Positions 9,301 to 15,053 of a stretch of 42,482 nucleotides of DNA are shown one piece after another. Position 1 is the first letter of the stretch, and each line of letters starts with the position of its first letter. Origin of the DNA: Lachnospiraceae bacterium (lineage in GTDB: Bacteria; Bacillota; Clostridia; Lachnospirales; Lachnospiraceae); NCBI GenBank assembly GCA_017479285.1, contig JAFVCL010000077.1, forward strand, positions 1 to 42,482. Direction: 5' to 3'. The notes under the pieces are model-generated. The model searched no databases and was not told the DNA's origin. It saw only the letters and a list, made by a program, of their open reading frames with translations. Both the position numbers and the translations under genes were made by a program.

Positions 9301-9616
9301 CAATTATCTCCGCGTCATCCGGCGCCGGCTTTAACCCCTTCGAGTCATAGGAATATCCCATGAATATGCCGCTTGTACGGTTAGAAGCGGGAAGCTCCCC
9401 GATAAGAGTTCCCTTCTTTACCGTAACAGACTCCGGAAGCGAGGTCTCCTCTATATCAAACTCGGATGCATCCTCTGCGAGGGCGAAACTGACTGTGAAG
9501 TTTTTCTTAAAGATGTCAAAAAAACTCCCGCCGCCATTTCCGCACCCGGTAAGCACGGTCGAAGCCTGTGCCACGATCAGTATTACAGATAAGATTTTTT
9601 TAAGCTTAAGTTTCAT
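3329..9616 (-). CDS. Giant repeat-rich surface lipoprotein, function unknown
   Basis: A 2095-residue predicted lipoprotein. The N terminus has basic residues, a hydrophobic stretch and a lipobox LTGC with Cys25 as the lipidation site. The first part (about 38-115) and residues about 1430-1660 resemble InlB-type B repeats found in Gram-positive surface proteins. The middle (about 680-1110) is rich in beta strands with alternating hydrophobic residues. Residues 1668 to about 1935 hold six 39-residue repeats plus a divergent seventh, of the form H-x-W-D-x-G ... C ... Y/F-T-C-x-x-C-G ... I-P-A-T-G, which look like small zinc-ribbon or disulphide modules. The ATG overlaps the stop of the upstream 115-residue gene by 4 bp (ATGA), so the two are probably translationally coupled. 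I recognise no enzyme domain. Adhesion or envelope sensing are guesses. Confidence 0.9.
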   Translation of the reverse strand: MKLKLKKILSVILIVAQASTVLTGCGNGGGSFFDIFKKNFTVSFALAEDASEFDIEETSLPESVTVKKGTLIGELPASNRTSGIFMGYSYDSKGLKPAPDDAEIIENLTLYPMFDSPEGMTNVFDMNFVSGTDVSSDYSIEVSAYGLSPEELKQILKVKDLTTGDEEMPYIIEENTDAALSGMVPEKLVFYVRNLIDLNREEPETDVMGRLYSMGLDMDTVYRLVLIYAPEEREAFYKDQAGKTGDAQLEESVLSEMAEIGSYTENELKEIYGLSGDDSLERYWREDAGLSIEEVLRLSDIVKANSTFRETSRYTIRPSEEGWAEGDLFQAEILNTERLRFVFGEEICSQYITYYNFTVGCEEKKNLAVGGDVIFIPANEVSGVTLGSLLEISVDGDGNSVTTEREIKGTLEYKGPEALTEGSVIAVYDGTLNVDRSVDGEVGYFEITADKGSGKFDYQSADLKEVIALPRIIPVKSERRSGDSAAVIPYAELKFDKELRDVLGFSEEETIKEGDYLAFYVGNLDDRSSIDSSEGIEFEGYAKVLSVSGDGGNYTVEFADAPVEEVVSSVNLYMKTGEVAPELSEIDEEEIKQSMLEEIERSNLVDEASDYLCTAILSDEADLEKYKNRDKLEQMQFKTADGEEITFEEVRRLADGGEKVKVDDVNVAFVISGALQHFEGKAGLRAEVTVSLKITISLGEAGNIEITPMVVFEQEVLISPAINVKGKWGYALGFIPYLAYIDIDPTFECGTYTGIGLNVTIMTKGAEDENQGEFADMVKEYNDNAGDGKYKREDTVKNLIKSGDSLKKLADLKKAAGSGAGAQWEGGQKNEEGGLMENSSPGVGGSLPDKYSAMLGNDAEYIDLVNKEIGTFATPVDPFHLVEFSIGAYFVVSFKLNAMIGTGISYENAKQFTYHVRKYVFARGEDEKYSSQADLATPHFRADFYAFGMIGIRVGIRIDVRLGIISTKLASIGVTAELGLYAEVYGFLYVWYEWTSGQGSTSGAMGSLYFEVGIYLEINFVAQLGEGRFSKEISLYENTWPLVKLGAEAVPLDFTIEKNDDSLDIEYEKGKSSVKMPDDLYKINMMDMKSGEVSEEEMDSAQSCGEGTSFTTRGRTYTQYDEEHFIIECHDTDEDGERLDTCSFVYLPATNEVLVKPASAVTKEIWGEVTFTYKNSTFGFNTMKIRRTVKLHWEGTPAAATVEYYVEKEPGSGEYELKEEGEFDGFNGIEYDIIVDEDFTYKYDGYRLAKAEFEDVSVLREKYNELLEEYNRQVKAYYSTGKNRAEIEEMKNNLDAAFDNLNNYGQNIYDTIEKGEGTLYFLMGAEETVVKIYYDHIASDVTWRVWGDPNMAGEMGTLLGYGRKENVAMGEKIASALSDADELLKKYEDFVLIDRKETAEDTANAEFKEFDENSVMEDKSVVVDYYVKAKTYNLSWALDDNKIKTEEVGAYYRIPLSAPDTDAEDGYYILYWDTSDMSKDLALPYYVPDILTEGYKYVMPARDAVITAKLQPQKYRISWYFEDRLLASTYAEYGSVIRNNPWFPRNINRNLTDKWYLETAEGLVELEDSMTVPAGDIKLQVVYEPVSYTATFMDGDTLVEKVDMEGRRIVTTPDYENTTRSGQGYGLKWHFHAPEGSGMSDEQYDPGQNVVLPYMDVVFTADWYCSSHRWDGGSVTKAASCTEDGTRTFTCLNCGSTYTESIPVTGHDWDEGVVTKKAGCESEGVVTFTCRNGGETYTESIPATGHDWYEGAVTKKAGCESEGVVTFTCKNCGETYTESIPATGHKWDDGVVTFEGNCSREKEITYTCSECGETRVEKVKGSGHNWDSGVVTTEADCEHDGVMTYTCRDCKATYTEIIPATGHSWDSGKITIHADCVHDEEITYTCKNCGEKKTEKGKSATGLHTYGNPVYTWGSNYESCTGVKICTVCGHEISETTVDITCEITRPLNGTVPGIKTYTATFTSENGFTTHTKDVEFIHDENLYYNGYPAEEGDDNWYTSSIVAVSDGVIRFKLTDSITDIPVDALLLDCIFLRVFDGSTYEQIYEYIPSFDEEMTFAEIEPGREYDISYELSDDFEGDKNDYIAPPSKIVFYRD
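4266..4499 (-). repeat. Two adjacent near-identical 117-bp repeats inside the lipoprotein gene
   Basis: Bases 4266-4382 and 4383-4499 match with six differences in 117. Each copy encodes one 39-residue Cys repeat. The other repeats of the series are much more diverged, so this pair is a recent duplication. The second copy on the plus strand (4383-4499) has Gly1733 where the paired copy has the second Cys of the C-x-x-C motif. Confidence 0.9.
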
Positions 9617-9960
9617 GATTCTTCTCCGGTATCTTCTTTATCTCTGTTTTTTTCTTGGAATCTATCTTTGCTTCTTTGTTTAAAGATCAATATTGCAACC
9701 ACTACTCCGACCACAAACGAAACCACAGCCGCAAGCACATATCCCCCCGCCGAGCCCGGCATGAGAAACGAGCCGTAGGAGGTTAGCCCCGCTTCATGCC
9801 CTCCGCTGCCGGCCGAGAGATATCCCGTACCGATCGTAGCCAGCGATGTAAGCAAAATGCCGGTCAGCAAAAGGTATATCTTTAATTTTTCCCTTTTTCT
9901 TTTAATTTTCCTGCTTCGTTTAAGAATCTCCGAAACAGCTTCATCCTTTGTATATTTCAT
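9613..9960 (-). CDS. Small two-TM membrane protein upstream of giant lipoprotein
   Basis: A 115-residue protein with a strongly basic cytoplasmic N terminus, TM helix 1 at about residues 27-46, a short Gly/Ser-rich outside loop, TM helix 2 at about 74-95, and a charged tail. The chosen ATG (MKYTKDEAVSEIL) follows AGAGG with a 9-nt gap. An ATG 14 codons upstream at 10002 has a poorer site. The stop overlaps the lipoprotein start by 4 bp. The second half resembles the 55-residue protein at 11643-11810: both have YGS, then GY, then a helix with a FV-x-G-x-x-V pattern and a polar tail. That links this unit with the sigma-factor operon next door. No known family recognised. Confidence 0.75.
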   Translation of the reverse strand: MKYTKDEAVSEILKRSRKIKRKREKLKIYLLLTGILLTSLATIGTGYLSAGSGGHEAGLTSYGSFLMPGSAGGYVLAAVVSFVVGVVVAILIFKQRSKDRFQEKNRDKEDTGEES

Positions 9961-10053
9961 ATAAAAATACCTCTTATACTTGTTAATTGCGGGAATCTGC
10001 ATTTTTACTCACTTAAATCTAAATTTTTTTCCACAGGTTTTAAGTACATCTGT

Positions 10054-10082
10054 TTTATACATAAACTTCGCTTAAAGAACAA
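10054..10082 (-). promoter_or_regulatory. Candidate promoter of the membrane protein-lipoprotein unit
   Basis: Minus strand TTGTTC (10077-10082), 17-nt spacer, TATAAA (10054-10059). It lies just after two hairpin terminators and about 90 bp before the 115-residue gene. The -35 is weak, so activation may be needed. Confidence 0.45.
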
Positions 10083-10096
10083 AACTCCTCGCGGAG
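10078..10096 (-). terminator. Short second terminator with GCGA tetraloop
   Basis: Minus strand CTCC-GCGA-GGAG (10085-10096) is followed by TTTTGTT. The stem is only 4 bp but closes on a stable GNRA loop. It lies about 45 bp beyond the UUCG terminator and may act as a backup. Confidence 0.5.
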
Positions 10097-10109
10097 CGTT
10101 TAGCATTAA

Positions 10110-10143
10110 AAATAGTTCGGATAACTTTCCTGTAAAGTAAAAA
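10110..10143 (-). repeat. 33-nt post-terminator element, copy 2
   Basis: Minus strand carries TTTACAGGAAAGTTATCCG and a following AACTATT directly after the T-run of the UUCG terminator. It matches 702-735 with about five substitutions over 33 nt and shares its position relative to the terminator. Role unknown. Confidence 0.6.
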
Positions 10144-10163
10144 CGCACCCCGAAGGGTGCGCA
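10138..10163 (-). terminator. UUCG-loop terminator of the cell-wall/sigma operon
   Basis: Minus strand GCGCACCC-TTCG-GGGTGCG then TTTTT. A GC-rich 7-8 bp stem with the extra-stable UUCG loop and a T-run, about 70 bp downstream of the protease gene stop. A strong intrinsic terminator that ends the long operon. Confidence 0.92.
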
Positions 10164-10233
10164 TAATATATATACTATGAATAAAGTCTTAATTTATGTT
10201 TTGTTATCCCTTTTATAATTATGATATTAGGGA

Positions 10234-10863
10234 TTACAGTTTTTTTACGAATCTCCTGTAGGGAATAAAAAGTACGGCTGCGGACAGAAGCGGCATTGCA
10301 TACCCTATATAGGACGAAACACCGGATTCGGAGACCAGAAGGTTATACAGCGCGTGGAATATCATCGAAAGAGAGAGCGCTCCGACAATACCCGAAAAAG
10401 ACAGCGCCTTGAACTTCTTTAAAAGTACCAGCGCCAGGGACAGCATGAGAGTACATACTATATGCATAACTCCCACCGCAAGTCCTCTTATAAGGATGTA
10501 GAGCAGACTCCCCGCCCCGGAGGACAGAATGTAGCAACAGTTTTCGAAAGTGGCAAAGCCTGCTCCTATGCCCACCGAGAAGAGCATAAGGTCACCGCTC
10601 TCAGGTATAAACATAACAAGATAAAAAAGAATCGGGAGCAGCTTCATGATCTCCTCTATGATGGGAGACAGGAAAACAGCGGTCTCGTCAGCGGTCATCT
10701 TCGATACATATTCCATAAATCCGCCGATATACGCAGCGATAAGACATATAACCATCCCTATAAGAAAGGCCGTAACAAACCGCCTTGCACTCTTTTTCAG
10801 AAAAAATACCGACACAAAAAGCGGCACCGCTATACATATAAGGATATTTTCAGCATAGATCAT
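10234..10863 (-). CDS. PrsW-family intramembrane metalloprotease
   Basis: A 209-residue polytopic membrane protein with the conserved residues of the PrsW/CAAX-protease-like family: EE-x-x-K at Glu70-Glu71-Lys74, F-E-N at 106-108, His134, and H-x-x-x-N at His170/Asn174. In Bacillus subtilis PrsW makes the first cut in anti-sigma factor RsiW and so releases an ECF sigma factor; this is established for that protein and only inferred here. Length is close to the family norm. The ATG overlaps the end of the upstream membrane-protein gene by 14 bp, so the pair is coupled. It is the last gene of the operon that contains an ECF sigma factor, which supports a role in sigma activation. Confidence 0.85.
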   Translation of the reverse strand: MIYAENILICIAVPLFVSVFFLKKSARRFVTAFLIGMVICLIAAYIGGFMEYVSKMTADETAVFLSPIIEEIMKLLPILFYLVMFIPESGDLMLFSVGIGAGFATFENCCYILSSGAGSLLYILIRGLAVGVMHIVCTLMLSLALVLLKKFKALSFSGIVGALSLSMIFHALYNLLVSESGVSSYIGYAMPLLSAAVLFIPYRRFVKKL

Positions 10864-11641
10864 TTTTCATAACCTCCCTTCTGAAGGTCAGATATAAAAG
10901 AGGCAGAATAAGAGTCAGCGTTATAAGCGAAACAAAGTAAACAACTCCCGGACTCATATACATCGTAAATACATTCCATACAAATGCGATCAGACTGAAA
11001 GTGAACGCGGCGGGATTTTTATTCTCCCTGTACCTGCGGACAGTCATATATACAAAATATATAAGCACAAGATACATTAAAGCATAGCTTACATACTCAA
11101 GCACCCGGGTCAGCGGATTACCGATATATGTGGAGAGAGCCTGAAAAGCAATCACAAGAGTCGATACCGCTGCGATCACCGGTCCTGCCGGTCTTTCGGG
11201 AATTCCCTCCTTTGGAGCTGTCCGAACGATCGATACGGCAAGTACCCCCACCGCAAACCCGGTCATTATATCCTGCAGCCACTCACCCGACCATATTATC
11301 CAGAGCGCCGTATTTACAGCGGTAAACAGGATCACATACAGCATTTCCGGCACGGAAGCCCCTGCTTTTTCCTTTTTCAGCGAGGACAGACCGGTTGCCA
11401 GAAGCAGAAAAAAAGCCCATTCTCCTATCTCATTGGCGGCGATCGGCATACGCATTCCATAGCGGAGTGTGTCGAAAGTCAGCCAATACAGATCGCTGAG
11501 AAGCAGGCTGACAAACGCAAATGTAAAAAAAACCGTGAGAAGCACATTGTTTCCACGGGTTACAAGTCTTGCGGACAAAAAAATGACCACAACCACCACA
11601 AGTATCTGAAAAATAGAAAACACATTGTTTACTACAGTCAT
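10850..11641 (-). CDS. Polytopic membrane protein of the sigma operon, unknown
   Basis: A 263-residue protein with about eight or nine hydrophobic helices and short loops; the last residues are basic and probably cytoplasmic. The start is an ATG one base after the stop of the 55-residue gene, and its end overlaps the protease gene by 14 bp, so translation is likely coupled. I recognise no catalytic motif. In this position it could be a membrane sensor, a partner of the protease, or an unusual sigma-binding protein; none of these is shown by the sequence. The hydrophobic pattern is reminiscent of sensor domains such as 7TM regions of histidine kinases, but no kinase part follows. Confidence 0.8.
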   Translation of the reverse strand: MTVVNNVFSIFQILVVVVVIFLSARLVTRGNNVLLTVFFTFAFVSLLLSDLYWLTFDTLRYGMRMPIAANEIGEWAFFLLLATGLSSLKKEKAGASVPEMLYVILFTAVNTALWIIWSGEWLQDIMTGFAVGVLAVSIVRTAPKEGIPERPAGPVIAAVSTLVIAFQALSTYIGNPLTRVLEYVSYALMYLVLIYFVYMTVRRYRENKNPAAFTFSLIAFVWNVFTMYMSPGVVYFVSLITLTLILPLLYLTFRREVMKNDLC

Positions 11642-11642
11642 T

Positions 11643-11810
11643 TCAATCCTCGTTTGAGTCTTTTGAGCCTCTTATCCTTCCGATCTGTATACACAGCATT
11701 GTAACTAGAATTCCCAGTACAAAAGCAAGCACACCTACTATCGCATATCCGACATAAGCGTTATGTAGTATAAGGCTTCCGTAGCGGATCAGTTCCTCAA
11801 TACTTCGCAT
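11643..11810 (-). CDS. 55-residue single-pass membrane protein overlapping sigma gene
   Basis: This small gene starts at the ATG 11808-11810, inside the last codons of the ECF sigma gene (14-bp overlap, different frame), and stops one base before the next start. The product begins MRSIEELIRYGSLILHN, has one TM helix at about residues 20-42, and ends in a polar tail, GRIRGSKDSNED. A GGAAAGGA ribosome binding site lies about 11 nt upstream. Tight packing on both sides, and similarity to the second half of the 115-residue protein at 9613-9960, argue that it is real. Its place directly after the sigma gene is where an anti-sigma factor is usually encoded, but it is far too short for a known anti-sigma domain. 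Confidence 0.75.
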   Translation of the reverse strand: MRSIEELIRYGSLILHNAYVGYAIVGVLAFVLGILVTMLCIQIGRIRGSKDSNED

Positions 11811-12369
11811 AGTTAAAGCCATTCCTTTCCAGCGCCTTTTTCAGAGCCTCTTTTCCCCTCGCCGTTAAATTATAGACCTGCTTGCTGCTCTTCTTTAATA
11901 CCCGTGCTATTTCCTCGGGCTTCATGTCCTCAAAATAAGTAAGAAACAAAACCTGTCTGTAGTCTGGATTTATCTCCTCCAGCGCTTCGTACAGCTGCCG
12001 TCTCTCTTCCTTTTCAAACAGCTCCGGCTCCGGCAGCGAGGTCTCCGAGCAGATTTCCTCATCCAGCTCCGTAAACACGAGCCTTCTCTTTCTGAGAAGC
12101 ATTCTTGCCTTATTTTGGGCTATGGCAAAAAGCCAAGTTTTAAAGCTGCAGTCCCTGCGGGGCGTATAGCTTACCGTCTCGGAGGCGATAACCGCAAAGC
12201 TGTCTATCATAAGCTCCTCGGCATCCTCCATGCTCTGCACCATCCCGTTCAGGAACAGAGTAAGACTCCTGCCGTGCCTTTCGAGCAGCTCCCTTAGCAG
12301 ACCTTCATCATGCTCCTTCAAAAAACGGCTGTATAAAATTTCATCAGTAATATCTTTGTAGGATGTCAT
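11797..12369 (-). CDS. RNA polymerase sigma factor, ECF subfamily
   Basis: A 190-residue sigma-70 family protein of the extracytoplasmic-function type. Region 2 covers about residues 18-95 (FLKEHDEGLLRELLERHG through FKTWLFAIAQNKARMLLRKRR), and region 4 about 125-185, with a helix-turn-helix around KPEEIARVLKKSSKQVYNL. Regions 1 and 3 are missing, as expected for ECF factors. It starts 57 bp after the murF stop with no terminator between, so it is probably in the same transcript as lipoprotein-ddl-murF. Three membrane-protein genes follow with overlaps, the last a PrsW-type protease. This suggests control by regulated proteolysis at the membrane. The promoter set it controls is not known; I found no convincing AAC/CGT-type ECF promoter here. 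Confidence 0.92.
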   Translation of the reverse strand: MTSYKDITDEILYSRFLKEHDEGLLRELLERHGRSLTLFLNGMVQSMEDAEELMIDSFAVIASETVSYTPRRDCSFKTWLFAIAQNKARMLLRKRRLVFTELDEEICSETSLPEPELFEKEERRQLYEALEEINPDYRQVLFLTYFEDMKPEEIARVLKKSSKQVYNLTARGKEALKKALERNGFNYAKY

Positions 12370-12426
12370 GCAGACCGTATCCCTTTTCGCTTAATAAGGT
12401 CTCAAAAAATAACGGCAGGGCATTTG

Positions 12427-13929
12427 TCAGAAGGCTTCCCTGATTGCCCTGACGATCTCCTCAAAGTGCATGCCGTGGGATGCCTTTACAAGCACGGCGG
12501 AGCCCGGAATAATAAGCTCTCTCTCCTCAGCGGGACGGGCAAGATCCTCTGTGATCCCCTTTATGGCATCATCCCTTGTCTTCCAATAGCCGATGTATTC
12601 GACATTTTTATCCTTCCCATTTTCAAAAGCTTCTCTGGCTCCTTCGGAGATATATTCTCCCAGCTCTCCTACGCAGTATATCCTGTCTATTCCGAGTCCT
12701 GCGGCATACTCTCCGACCTCGCGGTGCATATTCTTTTCGTTCTTTCCCAGCTCAAACATATCGCCCATGATGGCTATCTTCTTTCCCTTGGCCAGCATGA
12801 GAAGATCCAGCGAGGATTTCATCGAAACGGGATTGGCGTTATAGCAGTCATCGATCAGGGTAATATCACCGACGGTTACTATATTGTTCCTCCCGGCGAT
12901 GGGTTTCATATTCTCTATCCCGGACTTTATCTCCTCCGGCGTCAGCTCCATAAGTATCGCTACCGCGGAAGCCGCCGCCGCGTTTATAACCATATGATGT
13001 CCCGGAAGCGGAACATTTACCCTGAGCCTTTCGGAAATATCCATCTGCTTTCCGGAGCGCACTCCCTTCCCGGAATAATTCAGTTCAAAGACAGCGTCCG
13101 ACCCGAAAAGACCGTTATCCGTACATTCGCTGACAGAAACCGCAAGGGATTTTACGGATTCCTTTTCCCCGAAAAATACAGGCTCATTATCCGCCACCGG
13201 ACCTACCGTAACCAGCTTGTCATCCCCTCCGAAAAGCACCGCTCTGCCTCCCTCGCGAAGAGAGCTGAATATCTCGGTTTTTGCCTTAAGGATCCCATCC
13301 CTGGTTTTAAGATTCTCCAGATGGCACTGACCGATATTGGTGATAACCGCGATATCGGGCTGAACCATCTCCGTCAGCCTCGTCATCTCCCCGAAATCAC
13401 TGATTCCCATCTCTATCACGGCAAGCTCATGCTCCCCGCGTATCCTGAGAAGTGTAAGCGGAACACCTATTTCGTTGTTAAAATTTCCCTCGGTCTTAAG
13501 TACATTATATTTCTCTGACAATACACCCGCGATAAATTCCTTGGTACTGGTCTTTCCGACGCTTCCGGTTATCCCGACGAAAGGAATGGATAGCTTTTCC
13601 CGGTATGCCTTTGCGATCCTTTTAAGAGCGATAAGCGAGTCCTCAACGATTATATAACTTCCCCATTTTTCAGGCTCTGTCCCAAAGCAGACCTTAACCT
13701 GCTCCGGATCCATCTCGCATATTACCAGCGAGGCTCCCTTTTCAAAAACCTGTCCGATAAAGGAATGTCCGTCGCTTCTCTCGCCCTTTTGCGCGATGAA
13801 GACCGCATCCTTATCCACAAGTCTCGAATCAAGATACACTCCGCTGACCTTTTTTGACTCCGCGTCTTTATCTGTAAAAACGGCTCTTCCGCCGCATGCC
13901 TTAGCTATATCTCCGATCGTCAGTTCCAT
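12427..13929 (-). CDS. murF: UDP-N-acetylmuramoyl-tripeptide--D-alanyl-D-alanine ligase
   Basis: MurF adds D-Ala-D-Ala to the UDP-MurNAc-tripeptide, finishing the cytoplasmic peptidoglycan precursor. The 500-residue product has the Mur-ligase N-terminal uridine-binding domain (1-110), the ATP P-loop GITGSVGKTSTKE (119-131), the central domain with EMGISDFGEM and TNIGQCHLE, and the C-terminal ligase domain with DDCYNANPVSM. It begins 15 bp after the ddl stop, so substrate supply (Ddl) and use (MurF) are coupled. Slightly longer than the typical 450-480 residues. Downstream comes the ECF sigma factor. Confidence 0.97.
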   Translation of the reverse strand: MELTIGDIAKACGGRAVFTDKDAESKKVSGVYLDSRLVDKDAVFIAQKGERSDGHSFIGQVFEKGASLVICEMDPEQVKVCFGTEPEKWGSYIIVEDSLIALKRIAKAYREKLSIPFVGITGSVGKTSTKEFIAGVLSEKYNVLKTEGNFNNEIGVPLTLLRIRGEHELAVIEMGISDFGEMTRLTEMVQPDIAVITNIGQCHLENLKTRDGILKAKTEIFSSLREGGRAVLFGGDDKLVTVGPVADNEPVFFGEKESVKSLAVSVSECTDNGLFGSDAVFELNYSGKGVRSGKQMDISERLRVNVPLPGHHMVINAAAASAVAILMELTPEEIKSGIENMKPIAGRNNIVTVGDITLIDDCYNANPVSMKSSLDLLMLAKGKKIAIMGDMFELGKNEKNMHREVGEYAAGLGIDRIYCVGELGEYISEGAREAFENGKDKNVEYIGYWKTRDDAIKGITEDLARPAEERELIIPGSAVLVKASHGMHFEEIVRAIREAF

Positions 13930-13944
13930 GTTTTTCCCCTATCT

Positions 13945-15033
13945 TTATTTTATCGCCATAGCTATTATCTTCTCGCAGAGCTCTTCGAAGCTCATTCCCA
14001 CAGCGGCAGCCTCCTGCGGAAGAAGTGAGGTCGGGGTCATTCCCGGCAATGTATTGCACTCAAGGCAATAAATGTTTCCGTCACTGTCCATCATAAAGTC
14101 CATTCTCGCATAGCTGCGGTATCTTAACGCTCGGAAGGCTCTTTCCGCAAGACTCTTAAGCCTTAAAGCGGTCTCCTCCGGGATATCCGCCGGACAGGTC
14201 TCAACGGTACTGTCTGCCTGGTACTTGTTCTTATAATCGTAAAATCCCTGCTTCGGAGCTATTTCAATAGCGGGGAGCGCCTCTCCGTCAATTACGCTGA
14301 CGGCAAATTCTCTTCCCTTGATATACTGCTCAACCACAGCCTGGGTGTCATACTTAAACGCTTCGTCACAGGCCGCATCAAACTCCGACCTTTCGTTTGC
14401 GATACTTACACCGACGGAGGAACCGCCGTTTGTGGCTTTTACAATACAGGGAAATACAATATCTTCCTCGCTACCGTTCTCGGCTACGTATTTATCAAAG
14501 ATCACGCTGTGCTTATGACCGCTGCCTGCATCCTTGAAATTCTCTTTTCTGTAGATCACTATTCCCTTGGGAGTCGGAATATCCCATGCCCTGAAAAGAT
14601 CCTTGGTAACGGTCTTGTCCATCGCCATGGCCGCGCTCTCAAAATCCGTTCCGGTGTATGTAATACCCAGCAGTTCGAATGCCGCCTGAACCTTTCCGTC
14701 CTCTCCGCCTACACCGTGAAGCGCCATAAAGACCACATCCGCCTCCTGGCAAAGCTTTATTACATTAGGTCCGAAGAAATTCTTATCTCCGTCCGGACGC
14801 ATTGCCTTTATCTTTGACACATCGGGATTTACGGAGGAAACAGCGCTTATGGAAGCGGCCCAGTCCCTGTCGGAATCAAAGATACCTTCGGTCTCTCCCT
14901 CATATCCGAGATAAACATCAAGTATTATCGCCCGGTGTCCGTTTTTCCTCAGCGCTTTATAGATCATGCTTCCCGTGACGAGAGATACATCTCTCTCCGT
15001 ACTGATTCCGCCTGCCAAAACTACAATTTTCAT
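13945..15033 (-). CDS. ddl: D-alanine--D-alanine ligase
   Basis: Ddl joins two D-alanines with ATP hydrolysis, supplying MurF. The start is taken at the ATG of MKIVVLAGGISTERDVS, the family's usual N terminus; the reading frame is open to 15072. The product has 362 residues. ATP-grasp features are visible: HGVGGEDGKVQ, KATNGGSSVGVS, and the C-terminal metal and substrate site ECNTLPGMTPTSLLPQEA. The segment GFYDYKNKY carries the Tyr typical of D-Ala-D-Ala ligases, not D-Ala-D-Lac ligases of vancomycin-resistant type. The gene lies 20 bp after the lipoprotein gene and 15 bp before murF. Confidence 0.96.
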   Translation of the reverse strand: MKIVVLAGGISTERDVSLVTGSMIYKALRKNGHRAIILDVYLGYEGETEGIFDSDRDWAASISAVSSVNPDVSKIKAMRPDGDKNFFGPNVIKLCQEADVVFMALHGVGGEDGKVQAAFELLGITYTGTDFESAAMAMDKTVTKDLFRAWDIPTPKGIVIYRKENFKDAGSGHKHSVIFDKYVAENGSEEDIVFPCIVKATNGGSSVGVSIANERSEFDAACDEAFKYDTQAVVEQYIKGREFAVSVIDGEALPAIEIAPKQGFYDYKNKYQADSTVETCPADIPEETALRLKSLAERAFRALRYRSYARMDFMMDSDGNIYCLECNTLPGMTPTSLLPQEAAAVGMSFEELCEKIIAMAIK

Positions 15034-15053
15034 TTTCTGCCACTTTTCCCTTT

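Noticed and set aside
12424-13518. 364-codon plus-strand open frame across murF
   Set aside because: Antisense shadow of murF; no family resemblance or start signal.
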